The translations under genes were made by a program, and so were the position numbers. From Colwellia sp. (GTDB lineage Bacteria; Pseudomonadota; Gammaproteobacteria; Enterobacterales; Alteromonadaceae): a stretch of DNA of 48,359 nt. Under the pieces are notes generated by a model. It made no database searches. It saw only the letters and a list, made by a program, of their open reading frames with translations, and was not told where the DNA came from. The stretch is from assembly GCA_022969215.1 (NCBI GenBank), contig JALJPA010000007.1, positions 1-48,359 on the forward strand. The letters run 5' to 3'. Numbering within the stretch: the first letter of the stretch is position 1; every line of letters begins with the position of its first letter. Of the stretch, positions 16,834 to 26,357 are shown one piece after another.

Positions 16834-18033
16834 TTACCAGGCAGAGCCTGCTTGGATGTAAAACACCGCATCCTCAGGTCCCTTAGCGATATCGACTCCC
16901 ATATTAAAGCCATAACGACGTGCAACTAGGTATCTAAAACCAACGCCTTTACTGACTCTGCTAGGGCTCTCTGAAAACTCTGAAAATTCATTGGTGGCTT
17001 TACCCACACCGGCAAATGCATTTACTTCCCAGCGTAAATTGATTTTATAGATTAATTCCAGCTCAGACATGGCAACAGACTGTCCTTGATAGCGGGCGGC
17101 GGGAATACCGCGCATACTAATACTTGGTGTTGCGTAAGGGGGTAAAAGGCTGTCACTGTTAGCGTAATTTGCTTCTACTCTAAAGGCGGTGCGCCAATTT
17201 TTAGAAAGCTCAAAGTAATGCAAAGCAGATAACTCTGTTAAGTGATAATCAACATCAGAGCCAATAGTTTCATCAAACCAGAGGTAATTGAGTTGATATT
17301 TTAAGCCGTTAGTTGGCGAAAAAATGTTGTCTCTTGAGTCATATTCTAAGGAAAACCCTGCGCCTGAGGTAGTGATGTTTCTAGTCAATAAATTCGTTAA
17401 TGCTTCTTGCCATTCGGGCGGAAAGCTACCAATTAAGTCGTTGATATTCGTTGGTGAAATTTGCGCATCAATATATCGGTGTGTTGGGCCTAAGTAAAAG
17501 TTGCTGTCAGCAAGCTTGAACTTTAGTGTTTGCATTATAGCGGTAGCTTTGGTTTTTATTCCCAGTGGTTTGTTAAGGCTTATATCACCAAAACCGTAAA
17601 AATCGATATTAACATCACCATAACCACCACCGCCCATATAACGAATACTGCCTTGATTGAAAAAACCCATGTGGCCACCACCAACAAAATAAGAGTCATT
17701 GCCGGTATAGGCGCCAAAAGCTACAGAAACACTCGGCGGCATTAAGCTGTGTGCGGCTTGATCATTATTTTCATCTTGCATGGCAGCTAATCGGGCAGAC
17801 TTTTCTTCTTCGGTTTCGTGAAAAAATAAGCCCATCATGCCTAAGCCACCTTCTACAGCTGGATCGGTGATAATAATTGGCACTGGCAAAAAGCCATAAG
17901 CATTTTCGGAAAGGTAACGTGAAGCGTCGAAGTTGCCATCAAGTTTGTCGGTAAAAAGGTCTGAAGCTGCAAGGATGCTGGCCGAGTAAAGCAGGGTCAA
18001 AATAGTTACAGAGATAATTCTTAATAGGGTCAT
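16834..18033 (-). CDS. Omp85/BamA-like surface antigen (outer-membrane barrel)
   Basis: 399 residues with a signal peptide (MTLLRIISVTILTLLYSASILA). After about 90 residues the sequence is strand-rich with repeated Gly-Tyr-Gly patterns and the typical Omp85 barrel segments GAGFSLEYDSRDNIFSPTNG and WEVNAFAGVGKA; it ends in Trp, an acceptable BAM signal. There are no POTRA repeats, so this is a barrel-only member of the D15/surface-antigen superfamily, not BamA itself. Its substrate is unknown. It is monocistronic between the L9 operon and a LysR gene. Confidence 0.75.
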   Translation of the reverse strand: MTLLRIISVTILTLLYSASILAASDLFTDKLDGNFDASRYLSENAYGFLPVPIIITDPAVEGGLGMMGLFFHETEEEKSARLAAMQDENNDQAAHSLMPPSVSVAFGAYTGNDSYFVGGGHMGFFNQGSIRYMGGGGYGDVNIDFYGFGDISLNKPLGIKTKATAIMQTLKFKLADSNFYLGPTHRYIDAQISPTNINDLIGSFPPEWQEALTNLLTRNITTSGAGFSLEYDSRDNIFSPTNGLKYQLNYLWFDETIGSDVDYHLTELSALHYFELSKNWRTAFRVEANYANSDSLLPPYATPSISMRGIPAARYQGQSVAMSELELIYKINLRWEVNAFAGVGKATNEFSEFSESPSRVSKGVGFRYLVARRYGFNMGVDIAKGPEDAVFYIQAGSAW

Positions 18034-18136
18034 GGTTACTCTTTGAGGGGCTTGGGCGAAAACTAAGTCAAATTGTTAAATATGCGCTTATTTGTAATAA
18101 TTCTCCACTAGAAATTAATGATTAGCAAGGGGGGAA

Positions 18137-19066
18137 TTACAAACTGCACTGTAAAATCTTATCTTTTAACCATTGATGCGCGGTACTATTTAAGGTGCGC
18201 TGATGTTGCAGTAAGAACAATTCCACCATATTGCTTGGTGTTTGTTCAAACTGATAAACACTGACCAACTGCTCTTTATAAGGTGAAGAATTAGCAAAAA
18301 AGCTCGGTGCGATAAGTAAAGTGTCTGATGACTTTAGTACCTCTATTAGAGTGCTTATCTGGCTGGTTTTTAATTGAATATCGCGCTTAAAACCTTGTTT
18401 TAGCAAGATACTATCAATGGGGTTAGTCAAGGTGATGCCGGAATCTTCTCGCACATTTAGATCAAGAAATCGGTAAGTAAAACAATCGGCTAATGCCACT
18501 TGCTGCTGTATGGCTAACGGATGATTCGTTCTTGCAAAAACCGCTAAAGATATATTTCCTAAGGAGGTGGCAATGAAAGCAGCATCATTGGGCTTTTCAA
18601 TATGAATGACGAAGTCTAGCAAGCCTGATTCGAGTGATTTGTTTGAGCTTATATTTGCTGAGTACTCAGACAGTTGTACCGCAGGCGCTTCATTATTAAT
18701 ACTCTGCACTAAGGGTAAGAAAAGTGTATGGCTGGCTAAAGAAGGCAGAGAAATAGAAAAGTGTTTATCACAACTTTGTGGCGAGAAGTCATCACCTTGT
18801 AGAATAGACTCAAGTCTTTGTAATAGGTCTGGCAATAAGACTTCTATTGTTTGCGCTTTTTCTGTTGGTACTATGCCGGTTGATGTGCGATGAAAAAGTG
18901 GGTCTTCAAATAAATCTCGTAAGCGCTGCAAGGTTCTACTCATTGCCGATTGCGATAAGTACAAACGCTCAGCGGCTCTGCTGACATTCTTTTCTTTTAA
19001 TAACACGCTAAGTGATACCAATAAATTAAGATCGACCCTTGCTAATTTTTGCTCTAATAAAGCCAT
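18137..19066 (-). CDS. LysR-type transcriptional regulator
   Basis: 309 residues from ATG 19066; an ATG at 19111 would add 15 residues, and neither has a clear SD. The helix-turn-helix reads EKNVSRAAERLYLSQSAMSR with RLRDLFEDPLF after it, typical of the LysR family, especially the NodD/LeuO-like branch with DLFEDPLFHRT. The C-terminal part is a two-lobed effector domain. A perfect dyad just upstream (19114-19132) is a candidate autoregulatory site. The neighbouring DUF4136 lipoprotein gene is divergent and could be its target. The effector is unknown. Confidence 0.88.
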   Translation of the reverse strand: MALLEQKLARVDLNLLVSLSVLLKEKNVSRAAERLYLSQSAMSRTLQRLRDLFEDPLFHRTSTGIVPTEKAQTIEVLLPDLLQRLESILQGDDFSPQSCDKHFSISLPSLASHTLFLPLVQSINNEAPAVQLSEYSANISSNKSLESGLLDFVIHIEKPNDAAFIATSLGNISLAVFARTNHPLAIQQQVALADCFTYRFLDLNVREDSGITLTNPIDSILLKQGFKRDIQLKTSQISTLIEVLKSSDTLLIAPSFFANSSPYKEQLVSVYQFEQTPSNMVELFLLQHQRTLNSTAHQWLKDKILQCSL

Positions 19067-19113
19067 CTGTTTCTGCCAGTGAATTGTTCTAATAATGAAT
19101 TGAGTATACATGG

Positions 19114-19132
19114 ATATGCGTTTTGCGCATAT
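19114..19132. promoter_or_regulatory. Dyad symmetric site between LysR gene and DUF4136 gene
   Basis: ATATGCG-ttttg-CGCATAT, two perfect 7-bp arms. LysR proteins bind AT-ended dyads of this size in the divergent regions of their own genes, so this is a plausible operator. It would lie 48 bases upstream of the 19066 start and 98 bases before the DUF4136 ATG. Confidence 0.45.
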
Positions 19133-19229
19133 TGATCATGAATATAAGTCGTTGGATGACATAGATTGACGGGAATATACTTTACCATTGTTATCACTAA
19201 GTCAGCCTTGTAACGAGAGAGGAATCAAT

Positions 19230-19832
19230 ATGAAAAATTTAATATTAAGCAAAGTAGTTAACACGGATATAAGATTTGTTAAATTTACCCTTATGTATTC
19301 AGCTCTACCGCTGGTATTACTGCTAGGCGCTTGTTCAACTAACTATGTGCCTGAGACAGATCAAAGTAGTTCATACGACTTTTCCAAGATCGAGACCTAT
19401 AGCGTTATTGGTGATGAGCAGCTTAAAAACCCTATGTTCAGTGATATAGACCGAGCGCGTTTTGATGCCGCGATAGATATTTCAATGCAGCAGCACAATA
19501 TTGAAGAAGTTAGTCCAGAGCAAGCAGATGTCTTAGTGAGTTATTTTGTCATCACTAAAGATAAAGTCAAAGTGAACTCTAGTTATAGCGGAGGTTATGC
19601 CAGCAGTTGTTATCGTTGTGGTTACGGCTATGGTGGTGGAGTTACTCATATCAATACTCGTAACTATGTCGAGGGTACGTTAGTGCTGGATATTATTGAT
19701 AATGACAGCAAGCTGAGTATTTATCGTAGCACGTTAACTAAGCCATTAAAGTCTTATGAAACTGCCGAAGAACGTCAGCAGGCAATTAATAAAGCGGTCA
19801 GCGATATGATGCAGTTATTACCGCTAGGGTAA
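19230..19832 (+). CDS. DUF4136 lipoprotein
   Basis: 200 residues from ATG 19230, which has the SD GAGAGG; an upstream frame start lacks one. A long N-terminal segment leads to the lipobox LLGAC (Cys at about residue 35). The mature part contains SYDFSKIETYSV and ends in the alpha/beta pattern YETAEERQQAINKAVSDMM, characteristic of the DUF4136 family. A tyrosine/glycine-rich loop SGGYASSCYRCGYGYGGG sits in the middle, with a CxxC. It should be anchored in the outer membrane on the periplasmic side. The role is unknown. Divergent from the LysR regulator. Confidence 0.8.
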   Translation: MKNLILSKVVNTDIRFVKFTLMYSALPLVLLLGACSTNYVPETDQSSSYDFSKIETYSVIGDEQLKNPMFSDIDRARFDAAIDISMQQHNIEEVSPEQADVLVSYFVITKDKVKVNSSYSGGYASSCYRCGYGYGGGVTHINTRNYVEGTLVLDIIDNDSKLSIYRSTLTKPLKSYETAEERQQAINKAVSDMMQLLPLG

Positions 19833-20030
19833 TAGCAAATATCAGGGAGTCTTAGCCGAAAATGGTGGTTGAACTATCAGCGATAAACTAGTTTCTTGGG
19901 AAGCTAGATAACATCCCTATGAGGTTTAGGCTAAGTTGTTAATTAACTTGTTATTTGTTAACTAGTCGCGTTTAATAACTCAAATTTTGTACATCATGCT
20001 AATTGGTTTTAGAACATGGAGAACTTACCA

Positions 20031-21647
20031 ATGAAAAATTTTCCTAAAGTAGTTGTTGCACTCACAGTGAGTATTTTACTTACCAGTATGCAGAGTTCGT
20101 GGGCTGTGGACAAAGAAGTAACAGCGGGTTTTAACCATAAAATCCCTAAGCAAATAATGACGCCAAACAAGGTGAAAACCCGTATTGGTGATTTAAACTT
20201 TTATGATGGTATTCCAACCGATGAAACACTAACCAAAGTCTATGACCATTTAGACTTTATCCGCGGCATTGATGTGTTTTTGAACTTTATTCCGGCGACC
20301 TCCATTGAGGGCATCCGCTTAGGCATGAAAAGCTTAGGGGTTAAAAATTCCAATGAAGTATTGGTATTTGATAATTTAATGGACTCCAGCCCGTTATTTT
20401 TAACAGGTAATACCGATACTGTTTATGCATGTGCCATGTTAGATCTTGAAAAAGATGGCGTCACTGTCGTTGAAATTCCAGCTGGCGCTGGTCCTGGCAC
20501 AGTAAATGATGCTTTCTTCCGTTTTGTTGTTGATATGGGCGCACCAGGTCCAGATGCTAAAAAAGGTGGCACTTACATTATCTTGCCGCCGGATTATAAA
20601 GGTGAGCTAAAACCAACGTTAAATGGCATGCAGGACAGAGGTAAAGATACTCGAATTACTACTCTAATTGCCGGTATAGAAACTAAAGTTTGGGTTGCGC
20701 AATCGACCAGTTATACCAATTGGCTGATATTACGTGGCTTCTTAAAAGATGGTAAACCTGATCATGCATCAAATATGTGGCGCACTGGTTTAAAAATCTA
20801 TCCACTAAAAGATGCTAAAAATCCCAAAGTAATGAAATTTGTTAATGGTAGTGGTAAGTACTTTAATACCATTCATGCTAATGATTATGAGTTCTATGAA
20901 GAGTTATGGCATGTATTACAAAAAGAGCCTATTTCATTCTTGGAGCCTGAACTTAGAGGACAAGCAGCAGCTATTGGTATTCAAAAAGGTAAGCCCTTTA
21001 ATCCTGATGCTAGAATGAAAGCCATTTTAAAAGATGCGGTCGCTGTAGGTAATGCAACGGCTCGTAGTATTGCTTTTAAATCACGAGATGAAAATGCTTA
21101 TTTGTTTGCCGGCAAGCAGTGGTTTACCGGTTTCATTGGTCGTGACTATCAGTGGTTAAAAGATGGAGGTGCTGGTGGCCGTAATATGGATGCTAGAACA
21201 TTATTCTTCTATATTGCCACGGTAAATACACCAGCAATGGCATTACAAATTCCTGGTATTGGTTCAAACTATGCGATGACAACGGCAGATAATAAGGGCG
21301 ATATCTTATACGGTGAAAAAACTTATCAAGTGACATTACCTGCTAATGCACCAGCAAAAGATTTTTGGTCTATGGTTGTTTATGACCCACAAACTCGCTC
21401 AGAGTTACAAGTGCCAGGTGGATCTAAGTACCCAAGCAAAAATAATAAGCGTGATGCTTTGGCATATAACAAAGATGGCTCGGTAACTTTATACTTTGGC
21501 CCTAAAGCACCTAAAGGTAAACCTGTTGCTAACTGGACAGAAACTACACCGAATAAAGCCTGGTTTGCCATGTTACGTTTATATGGACCGTTACAACCTT
21601 GGTTTGATAAAACTTGGGCGCCAAGTGATTTTCAGCTAATTGATTAG
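20031..21647 (+). CDS. Exported DUF1254/DUF1214 protein
   Basis: 538 residues from ATG 20031 (SD GGAG at 20020). Signal peptide MKNFPKVVVALTVSILLTS, cut near SSWA-VD. The DUF1254 part (about 45-190) includes FIRGIDVFLNFIPATS and TGNTDTVYACAMLDL; the DUF1214 part (about 400-535) includes FWSMVVYDPQTRSELQ and WFAMLRLYGP near the end. These paired domains occur in periplasmic proteins of unknown enzyme activity; a role in cell-envelope or small-molecule chemistry is guessed from phylogenetic spread only. There is no obvious partner gene. Confidence 0.85.
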   Translation: MKNFPKVVVALTVSILLTSMQSSWAVDKEVTAGFNHKIPKQIMTPNKVKTRIGDLNFYDGIPTDETLTKVYDHLDFIRGIDVFLNFIPATSIEGIRLGMKSLGVKNSNEVLVFDNLMDSSPLFLTGNTDTVYACAMLDLEKDGVTVVEIPAGAGPGTVNDAFFRFVVDMGAPGPDAKKGGTYIILPPDYKGELKPTLNGMQDRGKDTRITTLIAGIETKVWVAQSTSYTNWLILRGFLKDGKPDHASNMWRTGLKIYPLKDAKNPKVMKFVNGSGKYFNTIHANDYEFYEELWHVLQKEPISFLEPELRGQAAAIGIQKGKPFNPDARMKAILKDAVAVGNATARSIAFKSRDENAYLFAGKQWFTGFIGRDYQWLKDGGAGGRNMDARTLFFYIATVNTPAMALQIPGIGSNYAMTTADNKGDILYGEKTYQVTLPANAPAKDFWSMVVYDPQTRSELQVPGGSKYPSKNNKRDALAYNKDGSVTLYFGPKAPKGKPVANWTETTPNKAWFAMLRLYGPLQPWFDKTWAPSDFQLID

Positions 21648-21966
21648 CTAGATTCATTTGAAGTAACCTTTATTACTCGTTAATAAGGGTTACTCATTAC
21701 CATTTCAAGTGACTTGTTTGAGCGTTAAGTGAGATTAATAGCTCAATTTACTACCTCACCTAAGTTTACTCTCCACTTCGCATAGATGTTTTTCATTGAA
21801 TAAAAGGGCGGTGATTGTAAGGTCGAAAACTGTAAGCTAGGTAATGATGTTTGCTAGTAAAAAGATATTTCTTATATAGTTAATAAATAGAATGCTTTAA
21901 GTTGCGCAGTTGTTTAAAGTTGTTCTTAACCTTACGTACTTGTATAGCTTGTAGTTAAACTCTTAT
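21648..21966. other. Non-coding gap before pldA
   Basis: 319 bases with no gene. The first 50 hold a stem-loop (AGTAACCTTTATTA and TAATAAGGGTTACT, about 21661-21695), a possible 3' end for the DUF1254/1214 transcript. A second inverted pair GTGAG/CTCAC lies near 21729-21760. The remainder is AT-rich and presumably carries the pldA promoter. Confidence 0.5.
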
Positions 21967-22941
21967 ATGAATAACTTATCCCTCGTTAAAATATTACCTT
22001 TATGTCTATTATCATTTAGCTTGTTGAGTCATGCGAATGATAAAGAAAATAACACTAATGAAACGGATGTTAGTGTTGCCACAAAACAAGTACAAAAACA
22101 GCCAGCAGCGCAGTCAGAGAAAAAAGAAAACTCAGCTTATTTTGATCGTCTTTCCTCGCAAAAAAAGTCTTCATTTGATCCCTACGTAATCACGCCTCAT
22201 AAAATGACTTATCTTTTACCTTTTAGCGTTTCAGATAATATGAATAGGGAAGTCTATGAGGGAATAGGGCAATGGGGTGAAGAGGTTCAAAGCCTTGAAG
22301 CAAAATTTCAATTTAGTTTAAAGGTACCATTAACACAAGAGGCTATTTTCACTGAGGGCGATAGCCTTGATTTTGCTTTTACTTTGCAATCTTGGTGGCA
22401 GCTTTATAACCAAGAGTTATCCCGTCCGTTTAGAGAAACAAATTATCAACCTGAGTTATTTTATACCGCACCATTAGCCTGGCAACCACTAGGTGGACAA
22501 ACAAATATGGTTGTTGGTTTTGAACATCAATCTAATGGCCGTACACAAATGTTATCGCGAAGTTGGAACCGCTTGTATTACATTTTCACTTTTGCCAAAG
22601 ATAATTATGCGGTGTCATTTCGTCCATGGTGGAAGATCCCTGAAGGCAGTAAAGAAACAACACCGGATGAATCAGCTAATGATAATGTTGATATTTCAGA
22701 TTATATGGGGCATTTTGATCTTACTTTGCTCTATAAATGGCAAAGCCTTGAGTTTTCATTTGTTGGTCGCCGAAATTTTAAAGAGCATAAAGGTGGCATG
22801 GAGTTAGGTATTACCTTTCCACTTTCAGGTAAGTTAAAAGGTTACTTTCAATATACTAACGGCTATGGAGAAAGTTTAATTGACTATAACCATTCACAGC
22901 AAACCTTTGGTGTTGGTGTCGCGTTAACGGAAATTTTTTAA
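21967..22941 (+). CDS. pldA: Outer membrane phospholipase A (OMPLA)
   Basis: 324 residues, with an N-terminal signal segment (LVKILPLCLLSFSLLSHA). The catalytic region is intact: FEHQSNGRTQMLSRSWNR includes the H-x-S pair and the Asn of the His-Ser-Asn triad, and SRPFRETNYQPELFYT is the second family signature. The enzyme is a 12-stranded barrel that hydrolyses misplaced phospholipids in the outer leaflet. Before the barrel is a Gln/Lys-rich linker of about 50 residues that E. coli PldA lacks. It is monocistronic with its own terminator. Confidence 0.93.
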   Translation: MNNLSLVKILPLCLLSFSLLSHANDKENNTNETDVSVATKQVQKQPAAQSEKKENSAYFDRLSSQKKSSFDPYVITPHKMTYLLPFSVSDNMNREVYEGIGQWGEEVQSLEAKFQFSLKVPLTQEAIFTEGDSLDFAFTLQSWWQLYNQELSRPFRETNYQPELFYTAPLAWQPLGGQTNMVVGFEHQSNGRTQMLSRSWNRLYYIFTFAKDNYAVSFRPWWKIPEGSKETTPDESANDNVDISDYMGHFDLTLLYKWQSLEFSFVGRRNFKEHKGGMELGITFPLSGKLKGYFQYTNGYGESLIDYNHSQQTFGVGVALTEIF

Positions 22942-22966
22942 TGATGTGTACCAAGAAAACAGCATC

Positions 22967-23003
22967 AAAAAAGGCTGCAACTCATTGAGTTTCAGCCTTT
23001 TTT
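22967..23003. terminator. Intrinsic terminator after pldA
   Basis: AAAAAAGGCTG and CAGCCTTTTTT pair around about 15 bases, with T runs on both strands. It can serve pldA and the convergent small gene at 23035. Confidence 0.88.
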
Positions 23004-23034
23004 ATTTTATCTAGATGACCCGTCCTAAATAAGG

Positions 23035-23394
23035 TTAGCTTGTCTCTTTTAAGAAGCTGTAGTTGCCTTTAATATCACTTTTATATTGTTGGCAAAGTTG
23101 ACCAAGTGGTGCTTCAATTTTTAGTGCGCCATAGCCTTGGTGTGCTTTACGTTTCACTCTATCCCAGCTAATTCCTTCTATTGTCATATAACCTTCACTA
23201 AAAGCTTTTATACGGGCAAGCTCTTTGAATTTGTTTTTGTCCATAGGCATGGAGCAATCTCGTTCAAGGTAAAGTAACTTGCTGGCCGCTTCAGCTAATA
23301 ATAATTCAACTTCACCTTTTTCTGCTTTAGTTAGTGACTCAGCTGCTAAGGTAGCGTTGCTTACTAGTAATAACATTAATATGAATTTTTTCAT
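23035..23394 (-). CDS. Small exported protein of unknown function
   Basis: 119 residues starting MKKFILMLLLVSNATLAAES, a good signal peptide cleaved after ATLA. The mature part is about 100 residues, mostly helical, with two cysteines (LERDCSMPM and GQLCQQY) that could form a disulfide. I do not recognise the family. SD GAGGGT precedes the ATG. It is convergent with pldA and is followed upstream by a 249-base gap before yrfG that holds no gene. Confidence 0.6.
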   Translation of the reverse strand: MKKFILMLLLVSNATLAAESLTKAEKGEVELLLAEAASKLLYLERDCSMPMDKNKFKELARIKAFSEGYMTIEGISWDRVKRKAHQGYGALKIEAPLGQLCQQYKSDIKGNYSFLKETS

Positions 23395-23643
23395 TGGTGA
23401 CCCTCACTATTTCCATGTTTGCAGATGACTGTTTTTGCTAAAGCTTAAAAATAAAGTGCATCTTTGTTGTCTCGCCAGCACTTCTTGTCTGGCTTGTGTT
23501 AACTACAATAGGGAAATGAGTTAACTAAGTACAATGACTTAGTTGCACTAGTATTATGTGTTTGGCGCATAATGATAGTGCTTATTGGTCTGTAGGGTTA
23601 ATATCGAGGTGGTTTTCTTTGTTAGTTCGTTAAAAGTAATAAG

Positions 23644-24324
23644 TTAATCCGCTGTGTTGTTATTCAGTTGTGCAGTTAACGGCTCGTAGTTAGTAATGGC
23701 GGGGAAATCAGTAATTACAGTCGCTGCTTTCTTACTGTCAGGGTTGGCAATGGCCAGTAAGTGCTTAATGCCGTACTGCTGAGCAGACTTGAGTATTTCG
23801 ATACTGTCATCAATAAATAATGTGCTATCACAATCAAAGCCATGTTTGTCTTGCAGGCGTTGCCATAATAACTGTGACTCTTTGCTGACGCCAAATTCAT
23901 GGGTAGAGTATAAAGTATCAAAGTATTGATCTAATTGAGTGCGTTCAATTTTAAGTGACAGAGCTTCTGGATGAGCATTGGTCACCATAACAATATCTTT
24001 ACCACTGGCTCTTAGCGCCAATAAAAAATCTTTGGCGTCACTGCGCAATTGTATTAAATGTTGAATTTCGCGTTTGAGCTCTTTAATTGGCATTTGTGTT
24101 TGCTCAGACCAGTAATCGAGGCAATACCATTCAATCGTACCAACAACGGCTAAGTAATCAGCTTTTAATTTTGCTTTTGCTGCCTCTAGCGAGATCGACA
24201 TTTTTTCACTGTAACGTAATGGCAGATGCTCTAGCCAAAAATGGTTATCAAAGTGTAAGTCTAAAATAGTACCGTCCATATCAATCAACACGGTAGAAAT
24301 TTCTGACCAATTAATGTTTGCCAT
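23644..24324 (-). CDS. yrfG: GMP/IMP nucleotidase YrfG (HAD superfamily)
   Basis: 226 residues from ATG 24324; another ATG nine bases upstream overlaps the SD AAGGA, so the second is better spaced. HAD motif I is DMDGTILD (nucleophile and acid/base Asp), motif II is VTNAHP, and motif IV is LFIDDS. FWLEHLPLRYSEKMS and the cap-domain YLAVVGTIEWYCLDYWSEQT are highly typical of YrfG, which dephosphorylates purine nucleotides. It is divergent from nudE, the same neighbours as in E. coli, where yrfG and nudE also lie together. Confidence 0.93.
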   Translation of the reverse strand: MANINWSEISTVLIDMDGTILDLHFDNHFWLEHLPLRYSEKMSISLEAAKAKLKADYLAVVGTIEWYCLDYWSEQTQMPIKELKREIQHLIQLRSDAKDFLLALRASGKDIVMVTNAHPEALSLKIERTQLDQYFDTLYSTHEFGVSKESQLLWQRLQDKHGFDCDSTLFIDDSIEILKSAQQYGIKHLLAIANPDSKKAATVITDFPAITNYEPLTAQLNNNTAD

Positions 24325-24449
24325 ATTGGCCATTCCTTAAAATAAATTGTAGTGCAATAAATATTAGCATTTTGCTATTCCAAAAGTATTGTTTATCGTG
24401 TCATTATAGTGATATCTAATGAACAAAAATAACTTAAGTAGCTAGCTAT

Positions 24450-25001
24450 ATGGCTGATAACAATCAACTACCTATCATAACTAATCGTCGACAAGTGGCT
24501 AAAAGTGCCTTATTTGCTATTGAGCAAGTAGACTTAACTTTTAGCAATGGTGAAGAAAGGCAATATGAGCGCATGATGGGCTCTGGTCGTGGTGCGGTGA
24601 TGATAGTACCTATGCTTGACGATGAGACATTATTATTAGTCAGAGAGTATTGTGCCGGCACCCATAGTTATTTATTAGGTTTCCCTAAAGGTCTTATTGA
24701 CGAAGGCGAAGTTCCTCATCAGGCAGCAAATAGAGAGCTACAAGAAGAAATTGGTTATGGTAGTGAGCAGTTACAGCAAGTGACTGAACTTATGATGGCC
24801 CCAGCTTTTTTTAATGCAAAAATGACCGTTTTTTTAGCTAAGCAGCTTTATAGTGCCGAGCTTGAAGGTGATGAGCCTGAGCCTTTACAAGTGGTATCTT
24901 GGCCAATTAAAGACTATAAAGAACTATTACAACAAACAGATTTTACTGAAGCACGCAGTATTGCAGCATTAATGTTGGTACGTGATTTTCTTGAAAGTTA
25001 A
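24450..25001 (+). CDS. nudE: ADP compounds hydrolase NudE
   Basis: 183 residues. The Nudix box is complete: G-LIDEG-E-VPHQAAN-RELQEEIGY at about residues 80-102. The family-specific start KSALFAIEQVDLTFSNGEE and the ending EARSIAALMLVRDFL match NudE, which cleaves NADH, ADP-ribose and Ap3A to nucleoside monophosphates. cysQ follows 57 bases downstream; together they look like an operon handling nucleotide by-products. Divergent from yrfG. Confidence 0.93.
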   Translation: MADNNQLPIITNRRQVAKSALFAIEQVDLTFSNGEERQYERMMGSGRGAVMIVPMLDDETLLLVREYCAGTHSYLLGFPKGLIDEGEVPHQAANRELQEEIGYGSEQLQQVTELMMAPAFFNAKMTVFLAKQLYSAELEGDEPEPLQVVSWPIKDYKELLQQTDFTEARSIAALMLVRDFLES

Positions 25002-25058
25002 CTTTCAATGAACTGAAAAGTAATCATGTATTAAAGCAACGTTGAACGGGGTGTAAAG

Positions 25059-25880
25059 ATGAACCAAGATAAATTACTAAACATTGCTTTAGAAAGTGCT
25101 AAAAAAGCTGGCGTAGAAGTAATGAAATATTATCGTCAGGGAAACTATACCGCAGAAATGAAAGCCGATGAAAGTCCGGTTACCAGTGCCGACATTGCAG
25201 CAAACGATATACTCATGGACCAGCTTAAAACACTAACACCTGATATTCCTATTATTTCAGAAGAAGTGGGGGCAGTGCCGTTCAGCGAACGCAGAAATTG
25301 GTCTCGTTATTGGTTACTCGACCCTATAGATGGAACCGGTGAATTTATTATTGGTAGTGGCGACTTTGCGGTAAATATTGCCTTAGTTGAAAATGGCTGG
25401 CCAACTCTTGGCGTTATCCACGCGCCCGATCATTGCCTTACTTATTATGGCCAAAAAAACCTTGGTGCTTTTAAAGATAATTGTCAGGCTAGTTATGCGA
25501 TTCGTGTGGCCGAGTATCAAGAAAACCGCCGTATTAAAGTCGCTATAAGCCGTCGTCAGCAACTGCAATTGATGGGGCAATATTTAAATGAGGATTACGA
25601 TTATGACTACGTAGCTTTGGGCAGTTGTTCATTAAAAAACTGTCTTATCGCTGAAGGCGGCGCTGACTGTTATTTGCGCATCGGCGTTACGGGTGAGTGG
25701 GATACCGGTGCTAGCCAGTGTATTTTAGAGCAAGCTGGCGGTGATATTGTCGATAGTGAGTTTAATCCGTTAAGTTACAATAAACGCGAAAGCTTACTTA
25801 ACCCCGATTTTGTTAGTTTAGGCGCTAGAGATTTTCCTTGGCAAAACATCATTAAAGCCCATAGAAAAGTATATGAATAA
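25059..25880 (+). CDS. cysQ: 3'(2'),5'-bisphosphate nucleotidase
   Basis: 273 residues. The metal-binding signature DPIDGTGEFI, the upstream Glu of IISEEVG, and WDTGASQCILEQAGG near the C-terminus are the three Li+-sensitive phosphatase motifs. CysQ removes the 3' phosphate of PAP, a by-product of sulfate assimilation that inhibits exoribonucleases. The motif carries Gly where E. coli has Lys (DPLDGTKEFI). Downstream of nudE, with GGGGTG as the likely SD. Confidence 0.93.
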   Translation: MNQDKLLNIALESAKKAGVEVMKYYRQGNYTAEMKADESPVTSADIAANDILMDQLKTLTPDIPIISEEVGAVPFSERRNWSRYWLLDPIDGTGEFIIGSGDFAVNIALVENGWPTLGVIHAPDHCLTYYGQKNLGAFKDNCQASYAIRVAEYQENRRIKVAISRRQQLQLMGQYLNEDYDYDYVALGSCSLKNCLIAEGGADCYLRIGVTGEWDTGASQCILEQAGGDIVDSEFNPLSYNKRESLLNPDFVSLGARDFPWQNIIKAHRKVYE

Positions 25881-26357
25881 CAGCGAGCTATGCTAGGTAT
25901 ATTGATCTGCAATAATACTTGGCCTTTTTTTCTGCACTTTAGTAAAGCGAAGTAGTTCGTTTTGCATAAGATTTATGCTAAATTAGCGTTATTAGTTGAA
26001 GTGAGCTTAGCGCAAACTTCCGGTACTACCGTCATTAGGTCATTTTTTTTAGCTATGTTATCCAACGTATTAAAAAAACATATATCACACCACCAAGCTG
26101 GGCGTCGTCCTTGCTTCTTTAAAAGTATCGATCAAATCTAATTTTTGGTGGATAGCTTCTGCTGTCAGCCAAAATATCACTTTGTTATTTTTCCGACCAT
26201 TTTGCTATCTGCTACTTTCTCAGCGATTAGTTTAAGCTGTATATCTATCCTTACCGCTAAAGTTAATCGCCAGAATTCAAATCCATAAATATTCAATTAA
26301 TATTATTTTTATTAATACTACTTAATTAAAACTATTCAATAAGTAAGAGGACATACC
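25881..26357. other. Long gap with no supported gene
   Basis: 477 bases between cysQ and the DUF1338 gene. On the minus strand two short open stretches (about 26150-26290 and 26080-26200) follow each other in different frames, the second reading FWLTAEAIHQKLDLIDTFKE. They may be remains of a decayed gene, but I cannot name a family. The last 90 bases are AT-rich and likely contain the promoter of the next gene. Confidence 0.4.

Noticed and set aside
25881..26357. Possible decayed gene on the minus strand
   Set aside because: Short frames only, and no family could be recognised; kept as an unexplained gap.
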